Source: Hermatobates lingyangjiaoensis (lineage: Eukaryota; Arthropoda; Insecta; Hemiptera; Hermatobatidae). Taken from it: a stretch of 64,000 bases of DNA. This document shows, in pieces, positions 1-13,300 of the stretch. The DNA lies in assembly GCA_026182355.1 (NCBI GenBank), contig JAPFBL010000171.1, positions 1,302,001 to 1,366,000 of the forward strand, written 5' to 3'. Position 1 is the stretch's first letter. Every line of letters begins with the position of its first letter. The position numbers were made by a program, and so were the translations under genes. Under the pieces are notes generated by a model. It was not told the DNA's origin. It searched no databases and saw only the letters and a program-made list of their open reading frames with translations.

Positions 1-585
1 TTTCAGAGGGAACAGAAATTACAAGGGGTAAGATACCGTTGACCCAAAAAGGTGTACAAGTTATATTGGGTCACTCAGAAGGGATTGTTAACTTTGGAAT
101 AATATAACAATTCATTGTGATAGTTCCTTTACTATTCACTGTGATTTAGCCTAGTTTCATTTTAAAGCCCAATACATCAAGTTTGAACTAACTGAGCTGA
201 TTTATGGAATGCTGTAATCATATTAACTAATATACGAAGATTTGCAGGAAAATATTTCTTCAAATTATTATACACCATCTTTAGAACATCCAAGAAACTT
301 TGATTCTATATAGAATAAACAGCTCAACGAAAGTTCAAAGTCAATATTGAATTACAGGTTTACTAGGGTACTAGTTACTTTGAATTCCAGTTACTATTTC
401 GAATTATGAATCATACAAAAGCACACAGCGAAGACTTTTATCACCAAAGAGTACCCATTTCCAACAAAAATGTCATCAGTTTTACTGGTTGGTGAACTGG
501 ATACTAGTGGATTGCATGTTAAAGTTTGAGGCTTTTTCCTCATTCCACAATTGAGGAATAGTTATGTAACTAAATTCTTCTAAAC

Positions 586-1074
586 CGGGGGGTGGACAAC
601 CTCTGGCACGCCAGTTGACTTGTCTCTGACACGCAAGAGCACAAGTTACCCTTAGCACAGATGCAAGCACATGTTACCCTAAGCACAGAGAAAAAAAAAC
701 TACTTTCCTTGGGGTATAAGCTTTCATGCCATCACAGTATACCATATGTACGTCCTGGTGGTGAAAAGGTTTCTTCTATAATTCTTCTTTAGCTTCTATA
801 ATTTAAGCTCTACGAAGCTAAAGTAGTCTCAAGAAAAAGAAGTTGATCTTGTTACAATAGTTACCTTCTTTTTTTAAAAGGTTAAAATATTTTTTTCCTG
901 TTTTTTTATACTATGTTTTACTGAACTAAGGTAATTAATTATTTTTTCGTTTAAAAAGTTCTTAAGAGATACCAAATATGTTCTAAAAAAAAAAAAAAAA
1001 ATGGCTGGCACTTGGTAAAAGTTTGTATCTTGGCTGATTTTGGCACGCACTCTCAAAAAGGTTGCCCACCCCTG
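586..1074. mobile_element. hAT-type MITE in STIP1 intron 10
   Basis: The left end GGGGGGTGGACAACCTCTGGCACG and the reverse complement of the right end (CAGGGGTGGGCAACC then TTTTTGAGAG) form terminal inverted repeats. The flanks are ttctaaac (578-585) and ttgtaaac (1075-1082), a 7/8 match for the 8-bp target duplication of hAT elements. There is no transposase reading frame inside. Confidence 0.65.
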
Positions 1075-1259
1075 TTGTAAACCTTGAAATTATCTATTTT
1101 CACTTATTATAGATTTATGAGAATATGACTTTAACGACAGATTAAAGCTTACTATCTTCATTTTAAAAAATGATGAGTAATGTGAATTGAGAACAAATTA
1201 TAATAATTTATAATTATTATGAAAACATGTGAAAAGCTTGAAGAGAAAGCGCTACTGAC

Positions 1260-1363
1260 AGCATTAGTGGGGTCGACGTCCAGAGCCTTCAGATAGGCGT
1301 TAACTGCTTTACTGGGCTGCTGCATTCCTTGCAGAATTTTACCTTTTCTCACCCAACCCTTGA
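1260..1363 (-). CDS. STIP1: STIP1 exon 10 (residues 425-459, TPR2B third repeat)
   Basis: The acceptor is tttcggcag. It encodes [16 protein letters not shown] with clamp residues K426 and R430, ending in ALDVDPTNA. The end is placed at a GTCAGT donor (1259-1254), which keeps phase 0 and matches where conservation stops. A GTAG alternative four bases further on cannot be excluded because the next exon is outside the window. Confidence 0.85.
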
Positions 1364-4300
1364 CTGCCGAAACAAATTAAGTCAGTTAGCAAAACAATTA
1401 TTAAATGTCACAACATTTTACTAATTTTACTGCCATTAAAATTTACATTGGATAAAAGGTAGGACGGACAGGAGTGAGTGAAAAAAACTAGATCAGGAAT
1501 AAATGAACATTATCTGCCAGCTAATGTAAACCTCTTAAGACTTTCGTTAAAACTAAGCTGTCATTTGAATAAGCCATTACCAATGTTTATTCATCTGTAT
1601 GGTTTAATTTATGAAGACATGATAATAGTTCGTAACAAAGACAAGAAACTCATTTTTCGGTAATTCCCCTCGAGAGGTTTTGATGAAAAAAAGAAACACG
1701 AAAATGATTTTAGCTATTTACCAAACTATATTTACAATACATCATTTGAACAAAAAAAAAAAAAACCACTAGCAATTTGATCAGTATTATTATCTTTCAC
1801 CCGCATTGTAAGTATTCAATAAAATCCAAATGTGTAACTGTAATTTAATGTAGACTACAGATTTGTAAATTACAAAGATACAGAAAGTATGAAATTTAAC
1901 TCTAAGATCCCATTTTCTTTTTGCTATTGATTCATTAGGTTAACTAGGAGTAAATATTTATTTATTACTCACTTAGAAAAGTACTACATCTTCTTTGAAA
2001 AAAATTTATAAAACTTCTATCATCTCAAACACTAATGACATACATTTTTAAAATAATTTCGTTTGAAATTGTTAAGTAATTATTATATGAGTAATTATAT
2101 AAGAAATTCCGTACTCTATATTGATAAGTAATTCTACTTACGAATATTTTTAAATAATTTTCTCTTAATCCTCAAATTAATTATTCTGGTATATCAATAA
2201 TACAAAACTTGTGATATAAAGATATTTTAGTGGAATAAATAAGCCATTAAGATTACATACATTATTTTGCTGATCTATGGCTTTGCATTATAATTTCACC
2301 TTTGTGTTTAAACTATGCCATAAAATTGAATAAACCTGAGGAAATTTCTTTTCAGTAATTATAAACATTGATTTGTTCAAAACAATAAGAACAATATTCT
2401 GATTCAACTTTAATTAATATAACTTATTCTTAGATATTTGATTCTCAGTCTTTTGGCTGGACAATGCTAGAATGCAAAAATAAAGTACAGATCAAACTGA
2501 ACTAACAACCGAGTAATAATAGTCTTAAAAAGGAATATTAATAACTGCTTTGAATATTTCATTAGAATATTTACACGGACTTTAAATCTATTTAACCTGT
2601 GCTTGAAGCGAAGACTGTTACTTTGTCGAAAGATCTTAGTCCTGTGTCACAACTTACAATTCATCTACCGGAATTATTTTCCCTAGTCTCAAACAACATG
2701 AATTCTATATATGCAAAAAAATATATAAAAGTAATGGAGATTTAAAACAAAACTCTCCCATAGAACTACAGAACAGTGGTATTTATAAAATGTTGTATAT
2801 GTGTTGTCATAAAATATAGTAGGTCATACTGTCAAGTCATTAACACAGAAATATGTTAAACAGCAGTCATTACAAACATTTATTCTAATGCCTTACTTTT
2901 CCAAAAAATAATGAGAATCAAGATAACTACTGAACAGAAGTTAAGTCTTTTATCATTCTAAGATATAATCTAATTAACATGTGATAATAGATAAACTTCT
3001 AATAATTACTATTTTAAAAAATTCTTGTATTTTGAATAATAATGGTGATTCACAAGATAATTAGAATTTCATAAAAAAATAGAAAATTGCAATTAATACA
3101 TTTTTATTGAAAATGGTACATGTGGTAATGTTTTTTAGGTCAAACCCACATGGAAATTGGGGTATTCATTCTCGAAGTATCAAGTATATAAAATTAAAAT
3201 TGTTACAAAATATTATCATGTTAAAGAAATTCATAGAAAAAACATTATAAGTATCATTCACGATACCTACTTGACTTTTGATTTTTTTAGGTGAAACCCA
3301 CATGGAAATTGGGGTATTGATTTTCGAATTATCAAGTAATAAAATTAAAATTGTTGCAAAATATTATCATGTTAAACAAATTCATAGAAAAAACATTATA
3401 AGTATCATTCATAGCTTACTCAAATGAAGACTCAGAATTCTCAAGAGCAATAGCCTCGTCTGAGGGGTTTACATCAGCACATGGCAAATAGTGTTCATTC
3501 GCTGACGTCTTTTGTACACCCCTCTTTTATAGAAATCGTTTCTTTCTTTCCCTTCCCTTTTAATCCTATTTAAAATATCTTACTTACTCCTTCTCTCAGC
3601 ATATATATCTGCAGTATACAATATAATCCAAACCATAAATTGAACTTTTACTCAACCGAAGACCATACTGTTGCCATGTAGAAAGATTGTAGTTTAAATT
3701 TCCGCATTTCTCACTGGATTTATGTAATAAGCACGCTTAATAAGTGAACAATCCGAAAATAAAGTAGATAAAGGCGTATAAATAAACAATGTATAAATTA
3801 CAGAACATAATGGCAGGATTGTTTTGATTAAAAAAGAACATATAGCATGATGTATAGTAATAATATTTATTGTATTTGAACTGACTGAATTTGGGATCGA
3901 TTGCGAGACAAGCGTCGCAGTCTTTGAGTCCGAGATCAAAGGCAGCCAGTTTAGTGTAGCACGCAGCTCTGTTGCTATAATACTTGGCCTCTTCGGGATT
4001 CCTATTGATGGCTTCTGTGTAGTGCTTTACAGCATCCGCATAGTTACCTGGATAAGTGACTCAACAAGTTTAGGCAGGAAATCAAACAGCAATAGATGAC
4101 ACAAAACAAATTAAGTGTACTGCATTCTGTATATCCTCACTTCATACAACTTTTCGTTATATTCAATTATTTCGACATATTCATATTATCATACGGTTAT
4201 ACAACAAACAAAAAAGAAACATAGTGCATATATTATGTATTTTCCTTTGCCATTACTAAAAAAAAAAGGGTTTATAAACCTATATAAACTCAACTTTATA

Positions 4301-7300
4301 TGCAACAAAATAATGGAGCCGCAATTATTCTTAAAACTCGTTCCAGTTTGTGAACTGGAGGTGTATATAAATATTGATAAAAGTATCGACCGTGAAATAG
4401 AAACAAAACTAAAGTTTATCAGGACCCGGTCAGTTCTTCAGGTTCAAATTAAACTCTCATTGCCAACGTTTCGGTTTTTATAAAAAACCTTTTTCATAGG
4501 CCTACATAACAGAAGAAATATAAGAAATAATTCAATCATTCAAAAATCAAACAGACATAAAAAGCGTAATTAGTTATAAATTAGAAATTTCTATTGTAAT
4601 TTTTTATTTGTAACTAATTGCGGTTTTTATATATGTTTGACTTTTGAATGATTGAATTATTTCTTATATTTCCTCTGTTTTGTAGGTCTATGAAAAAGGT
4701 TTTAAATAAATTCTAATGTAGTGCAATCTGTTATTATGTGGTATTTACTCATTGTAGGGTAAAAATCTAATGAAATGGTCTCCACATATAAAACTTTTAA
4801 TGATATAAACAACGCGTTTCGAACACGTAGTGTTCTTCTTCAGGCAACTCTCATTCTTCATAGATAACTCTCTGGTGTCATTGTATTTTTTTAGTTAATA
4901 GATAACTCTCTGGTGTCATTGTATTTTTTTAGTTAATGCCTGAAGAAGAACACTACGTGTTCGAAACGCGTTGTTTATATCATTAAAAGTTTTATATGTG
5001 GAGACCATTTCATTAGATTTTTACCCTACAACAAGTTTTAAATAAAACAATGAGAGTTTAATTTAAAACTGAAGAACTGACCGAATCCTGATAAACTTTA
5101 GTTTTGTTTATATATATAAAGATTTCACATAAACACGTGAAATAACAATCAATGATCAAACCACAATAAGAAATGGGAAAACAAGACTAAACTGGTTACA
5201 TAACCGTAACAAGCGGCCCTCGTCAGAGTTGGGTTTTTGACTCTGAGGAAGACCTCTTGTTACGGTTGAAAGATTTTAGTCTTGTTTCCTCATTTCATAT
5301 TGTGGTTTGATCATATATATACTTTTTCGTTGGAAATACTATCCGAAACAGACAAATATAGTTCAATGTACAAAAAGAAACATAGAGAAATTAAAAGCAC
5401 ACACTTTTAGTCTCTAAATTTTGGTTTGAACCGTCTTCAGGAGAGATAAGAGAGGAAAACCAGTGCACTTGGTTTCTCTCTCTTATCTCTCCTGAAGACG
5501 GTTCAAACCGATAATTAGAGACTGTAAGTGTATGCTTTTAATTTCTTTTTGTTCATTGAACTATATATAAACTATATGTAACTATATTATATATAGGAAA
5601 CAAATAGTAACCATCATGAAACAGTGTTAAATAAGAATGCTGCAACATAAACAGATTTCCAAGCCCTGAAGATGACATAAATATATGTCGAAACGTCGAC
5701 AAAAGGACTAGTTTAAATTTAAATCATTGGACCTCAAACCTCAAAAAAATTACATCATATATTATATATAGTTATATATAAACTATATTATATTTCTACT
5801 ATTATTATTATATTATATTGTATTATTATACTATGTACTACTACTATTATTGTATTTCTACTATTATATATATAACTATATTATATATATAAAACTAAAG
5901 TTTATCGGTGGAATATTCTATTCCACGGTCGATACTTTTATCATATATATTATGTATAGTTATATATAACTATATATAAAACTTTATATAAAATATATGA
6001 GGAGTACATATTTTTTACAGGACGTACAAGAATATTCCAACAAGAAAAAAAAATATTCCAATTAATTTGATATATAGATCTCCTGAGTTTATCATTGTAT
6101 TACATATCGGGAGATTTACATTAAGTAAAGGAAGAAGACAATGGAAGTGAGAGTGCTGATAAGATGTTAAACATTGTTTAAGCAGAAATTTGGGAATCTA
6201 TAGATAGTAACATGCGTAAAAAGATAGTGAACTGATGAATCTACTGAATCTATGGGTTTGTATAAAAACAATTATTCATTGAATTGCATTTCCCCTTTTG
6301 GTATGAAATTTCCCTGAACATATCTAGGACATGAAGTCAGCAATGGGTGTGATAGGTTATTCGATTTAAAACAAACAGATCTTAAAGTAATATTATATTA
6401 TATTTTATTGTAACTGTAGGTCAACATAATTTCTATAAACTACTGAAACACAAAAACATAACTCATACCCACTGTCTTTAATTCCGGTTATAATCAACTC
6501 AAAAAGAAATAGAATTTTATAAATGACTATTAATAAAATAAACAAGTAATGACAACAGTATCACTGTTGGGAATATATTAAACAAGTCTGACGTAGTGCA
6601 ATCAGTTATTATGTGGTATTTACTCATTGTAGGGTAAACAGCTAATGAAATGATCTTCACATAAAAAAATTTAATCGTATAAACAACGCATTTCGAACAC
6701 GTAGTGCTCTTCCTCAGGCAATAACTAAAAGATACAATGTCATCAGAGAGTTATCTATAGTATGAAGTTTTTTTTATTTTATTATTTTATTTTTTATTAT
6801 TTTTATTTTGTACTATATTTACTTCATACTATAGATAACTCTCTGATGACATTGTATTTTCTAGTTAATGCCTGAGGAAGAACACTATGTGTTCGAAACG
6901 CGTTTTTTATACCATTAAATTTTTATATGTAGAGACCATTTCATTAGCTTTTTACCCTATAATAATTAAAATAAAACTACTTTAAAAGAAAGTGATAAAG
7001 AATATAACCTGCTTTCTAAATTAGATATTGAATAGTAGTTAAGTGATGTGAATAGTTATGTATTTTTCCAACTTAATCATTTTCAACTATTAATTATTAA
7101 ATTGTTTACCTTAATTTTAAAGATACATCTAATGTAAACGAACTCCACAAGTGACTACATATGGATACTAATAACGCCCTTTCTAATGTTTCATTGCCCC
7201 TTACAATTATTTTAAACTCATGAAATTTATATTAGTACTCACATTACGAATACGAAAATTACTAAATACCAAATTTCAAGTTTTCAGAATCTTCAAAAGG

Positions 7301-10300
7301 TGGACAAAATTGGTACCAGTTTTGATTAAGAGTTTTCATTCCTTTTATCAGCATTGCTCAAAAACCTTGTTGGGGTTTTCAATTTTTTTCTACACCAAGA
7401 ACTAGACTCACAGATCTACTAAAATATGATGTCATCTTGCTCTGACAAACCGTCTCGTTAGTGTCGTGTAACCGTATTTTTGATACATGCCATCCACAAG
7501 CAGATAGATATGATTAAAAAAAATGTCACCAATGTAATCACAAAACATAACCCCATCCAAATTTCAAAAAAAAAAATTCTTCCATGATCACCATATTTCA
7601 CTTGCTGTAAAATAATAATAACATCTAATGCAGGGGTTCTCAACTGGGTTAAAATTCACTCACAGGTGAATTTTAGGTTTTTATCAGATTTTAAGTGTGA
7701 CGACAGTAACTGGTCGTACTTAAAATCTGATATTCTTAATAGCACATTACTAGATTTCAAAATTAAAAAAAAATATATATAAAACTTATTCGGCAAGAAC
7801 ACATGTATCACTGATAGGTACATGTCAAAATTTAAAGAAATGCCAATTTTACACTTTAATAGGTTTGAGATTTTTTACCCTGGACCAGTGTTTCCCAAAC
7901 TTTTTCGAGTGACCAATTATCCAATATTGGATTCGAGTGATTTAGAATCCAATAGATGTATTGTTTCATAGCATATTTATGCTAAAGAATTAATACACAA
8001 TAAAAGAAACTTAGGTGAGAATATACTTTTAACATAAAAATGAATTACCAAAAGAAATAATTTTAAGAAACTGTTTCCTAGAAGTTTACATGTGGTGTTT
8101 TCACTTAAATTTAGAAAATATATTGCATGAACATTTTCAATTTAAGGAAATAGAATCCCCACTCTTTTTTGCATTACCGCCCCCCCCCCCCCCCCATTTC
8201 AATACCCCTACTTTGGAAAACACTGCCCTAGATGATATCACGAGAAAAATAGGTGAATTAGGGTACTGGAAGACTATATTGAAAATTTCAATACTTACGA
8301 TAAACTAAATTGTTACTTCCTAATTTATTTTCACAACTCCTTTGAAAGAGGCTCGTAGTAAAGGTATACACACCTTGCTTGAACATGTTATTCCCCTCGA
8401 CATTAGCTTCCTCTGCCTTTTCAGGATCGACATAGGCTTTCTTTTCAAGTTCCTTTATTTTCTTTTCTGTTTCAGAGAGCAGTGCTTTAATTTCTGGCGT
8501 CCTATGTTCAGACATGGCCTTCTCAAAAAATGTTTTCGCTTTTTGCCAATTCTGAAAGGTAAAATATCAAAATCAATCGATAATTTCCTTTAGCTTGTTT
8601 AAAGTGTTTAGTTTTCATAAAAATCAATCGACATTATAGCTGTCACATATATAACAACATGCATTTTTGGATACCATACTTTAAGTCAAATGGACTTCCA
8701 CATACTATTATTATCATTTTTCAAGTCTGTGTGGTTTCTTAACGAAATAATTAGCGTTTTTAAACTTCTTACGGATGTCTAGAATCCATAGCTTACTTTG
8801 ATACTAATTTTCTGATGTTACAGACGGAAAAGTTTTGTACACCATCCCTCAGAAAGGGCCTACAAGCTATGGTCTCCAAACTTATTTAAATTTAAAAATC
8901 TTTACTCTAAACAAATTTGACTTTGACTCAATTTCGATTTCACGATGTGTAACGAACCAAAAATTTGACCCACCAATAGGTGAAAATTAAAAAAAGAACC
9001 CACACTAAAAATAGTGGAGACAAAGGCGCAAGTCTATGGTTTTTTGATAAAAATGTTGCTATAAACTGCTGCAGGAACTTTATTTAACCACTCAATTCAT
9101 TAGTAAAAATTTACTGATTACAGAACTTCTTAATAATAAGTAATAAATAAGTAATTAAGTAGAAAAACATAATTATTCTGTAAAAACAAATTGGCTCTAC
9201 ATACTTCCATTTTTTTGTAAGAATTTCCAATCCTAGTAAAAGCTTTTGCTATTAATTTAAAGTCAGCTCTGTTCTCTCTGCCAATTTCTATTGCCTTTTC
9301 ACAGAACTCTATACATTTATCGTATTCTTTCTTCTCATAATGAACAGCTGAAAATCACAACAAAATATTTGTATATTTCTTAAGGTATACATTTAAAACA
9401 ATATTATTCCAGAGAAATGATGACGAAAAGAAGTTCACAGATGTTAAAAAATAATTAGTTTTGTGGGTGAATGATTCTCTTCAACATTCCTCAGTTGAAA
9501 GTTGATAATAAAATAAATTAAGCCCTTACCAGCTATATTTGTGTAAAAAGTCATATCCGTAGGAATTATTTCAATTGCATTATTATAATGTTCTAAAGCT
9601 TTTTCAAAATCTTTCTTCTTGTAAGCTTCATTGCCGAGGTCTTTTTCCGATTTAGCCTGCAAATGAAAGGCATTTTATTCACCATGTTCCAGTAAATAAT
9701 ACCAACTATTTTAGGTAAATGCTCTCTAATTAAAGAGAAAACTACTCAGCAGACATTGTGGTCGTTGACATAAATAATGATCAATGAGCTTTCAGTTTAA
9801 GATTAATTACTAATTTTCAAGTTTGAAGCCAACATTATGTTTTATGTAATTCTTGTTAAATAGTGTTACAAACAACATAGAAATAAATTTGAAAACATAA
9901 TTATGTTGTGCATTTTTATCATTAATCAGTAGTTTTTGACTGGACAAAAAAGTGTCTTCTATTGTAGCTCAAAACAATACCATCAGTGTATTCACAACGA
10001 AGGTGTCAACTCAACTAAAATTTTGAGCAGGTACCAATAACTGTTAGATGGTACTTTGTCAAGGACTCAGTTACTGACTGCATAAAAAAAATTAAATGCT
10101 TGATGATGTGGAAAAAGAATGTCATGAACATGTTTCAAAAAAGTATTCTATGAACAAATTACTATGAGTTTTTACTATTGTAAAAATCTCATCAAGGTGT
10201 ACGTATTTGGTAGTCACCCCTGAACATCTTCAGATATCAGTGAGATAAACCCCTTTTACAACTAATCGAATTAAAAGGAATATTCGATTTAAGATTGAGT

Positions 10301-13300
10301 TGTCGCATGACAACTGTTAAGTTTCAGTCACATTAGGACGGATGGAGGAATAATTTTTAAAATGAATTGTGAGTCATTAAGAAACATGGGCTCAATAGAA
10401 TACTCTTTGGATCTTTGAAGTAGACTCTAAGAGGTAAAAGATTCAAATCCATCTCAACTAATATTTGAAGTTTACAATGGATGTAATGTTGCATGTTAAC
10501 AGTTTACCAATCATTGAATGCCTTATTTTAATATTCCCAGTGTTTATTACGGTTCTAATGTCTCATTTTTTTCGTTTAATGATGCAATATTTCCTATTTT
10601 AGTTTCTGTAATGTAATTCCTCATATCACGTAGTTTAGTTAGAATGTAATGTTTCATGTATCAAGAGTTTACTAATGTTCTTATGTTTCATCTTAAAGTT
10701 CTAATACCTCATGTTTATTATCTGTGAAATGAAGTACAGGTGTACATTATTTTTAGTTTTCTAATGATGTAATACCTCATATTTGTACTTTAATTAATAT
10801 ATAATAGCTCATGTTTGTAGTTTGCTACTGCTATAATACATCAAGTTTGTAGCTTAATATTAGTGTAAAACTTAATGCTTAGAGTGTTTACTAATGATGC
10901 AATATCTCATGTTTGTAGTACTAAGGATGCAATGTTTCCGTTTGTGGTTTACTAAAGATGTAATTGTCCACGTTCGTACTTTTCTAAAATAATGCTTGAA
11001 AACATAATTATTACAAATTTATTTTTGAAATCAAATTAAATTACATGTTTTAATACAATATAAATAACAGTTTTGGGAAAACAAAAAAAAAACAAGTTGT
11101 ATTTTAGCTAAATTGAAGAGCCGAGGGTATCTCAGTGGCTTGGGTATCGTCTCAGGATTGATAGATACCGGGTTCGATTATCACTCAGGTCTCTATTTTT
11201 TTCACAATAGAGGTGAAAAAAACTGAGCACGTCCTCTCTCGGAGGGAACGTTAAGCCATCTTTACAATGTCAGGTACTCGTTAAAAATCCCTGCTGCTCT
11301 AAGTACTCTTGAGTTGGGCAAATTTATAACTACCAATGTAAAAGCAACCCAGTCATGTGGCTCGCCCATTACTGAAATGGGTGCCATGATAAATGATCCT
11401 CCCCTCCCAATAGATCAGCACTAAAAGGTGAAAGCCTATAAGTATGGGCATTGAAAAAAAAACACAAAAACAAATTTTAGTTAGATAAAAACTTCTCAAT
11501 TATTTCAATATTTATAAACAGTAATAAAGGTACCTAATAAGGAACAAATGATAAGAGATGTTAAAACACGTGTTTTAATCCACAGAAAAAGTTCATCTGA
11601 TTACCTTCGTTTGCTCTGGACTGAGCTCAGGTTCACTGGGAGTAGGTTCTTTTTTCGGCTTTTCCGAAGCACTCGAAGGCGGGTCCACATCCATTTTGCT
11701 ATTCTCATCTTGGAACATATCATCAAGTAGGACATTCATTGCAAGTCGTATTTGAGGATCATTTAGGCCTGACCTACAACCATTTCCCAATAAAGAATAA
11801 ACAAGTAATTTAAACTTAATACTTTCTTTAAGGAAATCGTAACCAATATACAGAAAAAATTATCACAACCTTAATAGAAATCTTATTATCAGCTAATTAG
11901 TATTAAGTCTTTCAAAGGTGAAGGTATCAAAATTTCAACCTAGAGTTTTGTCTCTGTTCTATTCAACTTAATGCCGAATCTACTAGATACTCTTAAATCT
12001 TTATATGATAATCTTAGAACTATATTAGATTTAGCTTTATTTGGCAGAAGTGTATAATTAAAAAGTATCAAGAAAAATTGTGCACCAGTGCTACCAAATC
12101 AACAGAATTAAAAGATAGCTATATAACTATAAATAAAATAAAATGTATAAGCACGGTCAGTCTTCAGGTTCAAATTAAACACACGTTGCCAACGTTTCGG
12201 TTTTTATGTGAAACATTTCATAGGCAAAAGTATAAAATTTTGAAACAGAATAACTTAAATATTACATTACAGATTTTTTTTTAAAAGAAAACAGTCTGCG
12301 AATTTCAACAACTGTCTAGTTTGAATTAACACGTACCACACTGGTTTCAAATAAAAACCGAAACGTCGGTAATGTGAGTTTAATTTGAACCTGAAGAACT
12401 AACCGTCCTTATAAATTTTATTTTGTTTATACTTCACGATCAATGTTTTTATCAATATTTTTATAAGTAAAGCAATATAAATATTACATAATTATCACAA
12501 ATTTAATTTTCACTGTATTTTTGAGATCAAGCCAAATTATATGCTTTGAATTACAATATAAATAACAGGTTTCGGAGCAAATATTAAAAAAGTAATAAAC
12601 TATTTTAGCTAGATTTAGGAACCAAGGCAGCCCAGTGGCTTGCGTACTTGTCTCTGGACGAACAGATCCACCTTCGATTATCACTCTGGCCTCTTTTTTC
12701 ACGAGGGAGGCCAGTAGGTGACCTAATGACATACTATCTGGTATTTTAAAACTGTTATTTTGAAAAAACTCTATTATTGAAGTACGAGAGTCTGCCATTG
12801 TAGACATCTAATTTTTAAGAGTCACGTTATGTTGTATACTATATCATTCAAAACATATCTCAATCATAACTATCTTGAATATCTTTTTTTATGCTTTATC
12901 TCTTTCTCCATGATCTTGGAGTTGAACATTGTGCTGAAATGACTTAGCTGTTTCTATGGTTCAATAACTCATGCGAATATACGATTCAAATTTATTATAT
13001 AAGGTAACTTACTTTATTATAATAAATTAATTATAATAAATAAAGTTATTATAATAAATAACTTACAAAGGTTCCAATTTTGATAGGTTAGAAAATTTTT
13101 TCAAGAAAGCAGGATCATCAAGTAGATGTTTTGTTTTAGGATTATTCCTAAGTTTGTTAAAAATTACGTTGTCACCCGTAGCACCTCCAATATCTGAAAC
13201 AAAAACATTGTACCAAGTCAACAATGACCACAATACGTTAAGACAAGTTAAGAGTTGGGTGTGACATAGTGTAACATGTTTCAACTATGTCGAGAGAGAC

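Larger units (their letters stand above)
4400..5105. repeat. Nested palindromic elements in STIP1 intron 8 (family F split by family C)
   Basis: The outer arms (about 4408-4505 and 5047-5101) are inverted copies of the family whose ends read toward TAAACTTTAG. An inner foldback of about 324 bp (4711-5034) interrupts the right arm. It is flanked by an exact 12-base duplication GTTTTAAATAAA (4699-4710 and 5035-5046). The inner element carries a hammerhead-like motif in each arm. Confidence 0.8.

Noticed and set aside
4115..4483. 122-codon plus-strand open frame
   Set aside because: It runs from STIP1 intron 8 into a family F palindrome arm; low-complexity product and no supporting signal.
7631..7882. 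Possible further hAT element (CAGGGGTTCTCAA… to …ACCCTG)
   Set aside because: Ends share only a few bases and the flanks show no 8-bp duplication.
10480..10990. Regularly spaced repeats considered as a CRISPR-like array
   Set aside because: Units are divergent with no conserved repeat/unique spacer pattern, and the DNA is clearly eukaryotic.
11117..11190. Possible functional tRNA gene (A- and B-box-like sequences)
   Set aside because: The acceptor and anticodon arms do not pair, and the same head recurs with a shared downstream body, which is SINE behaviour.
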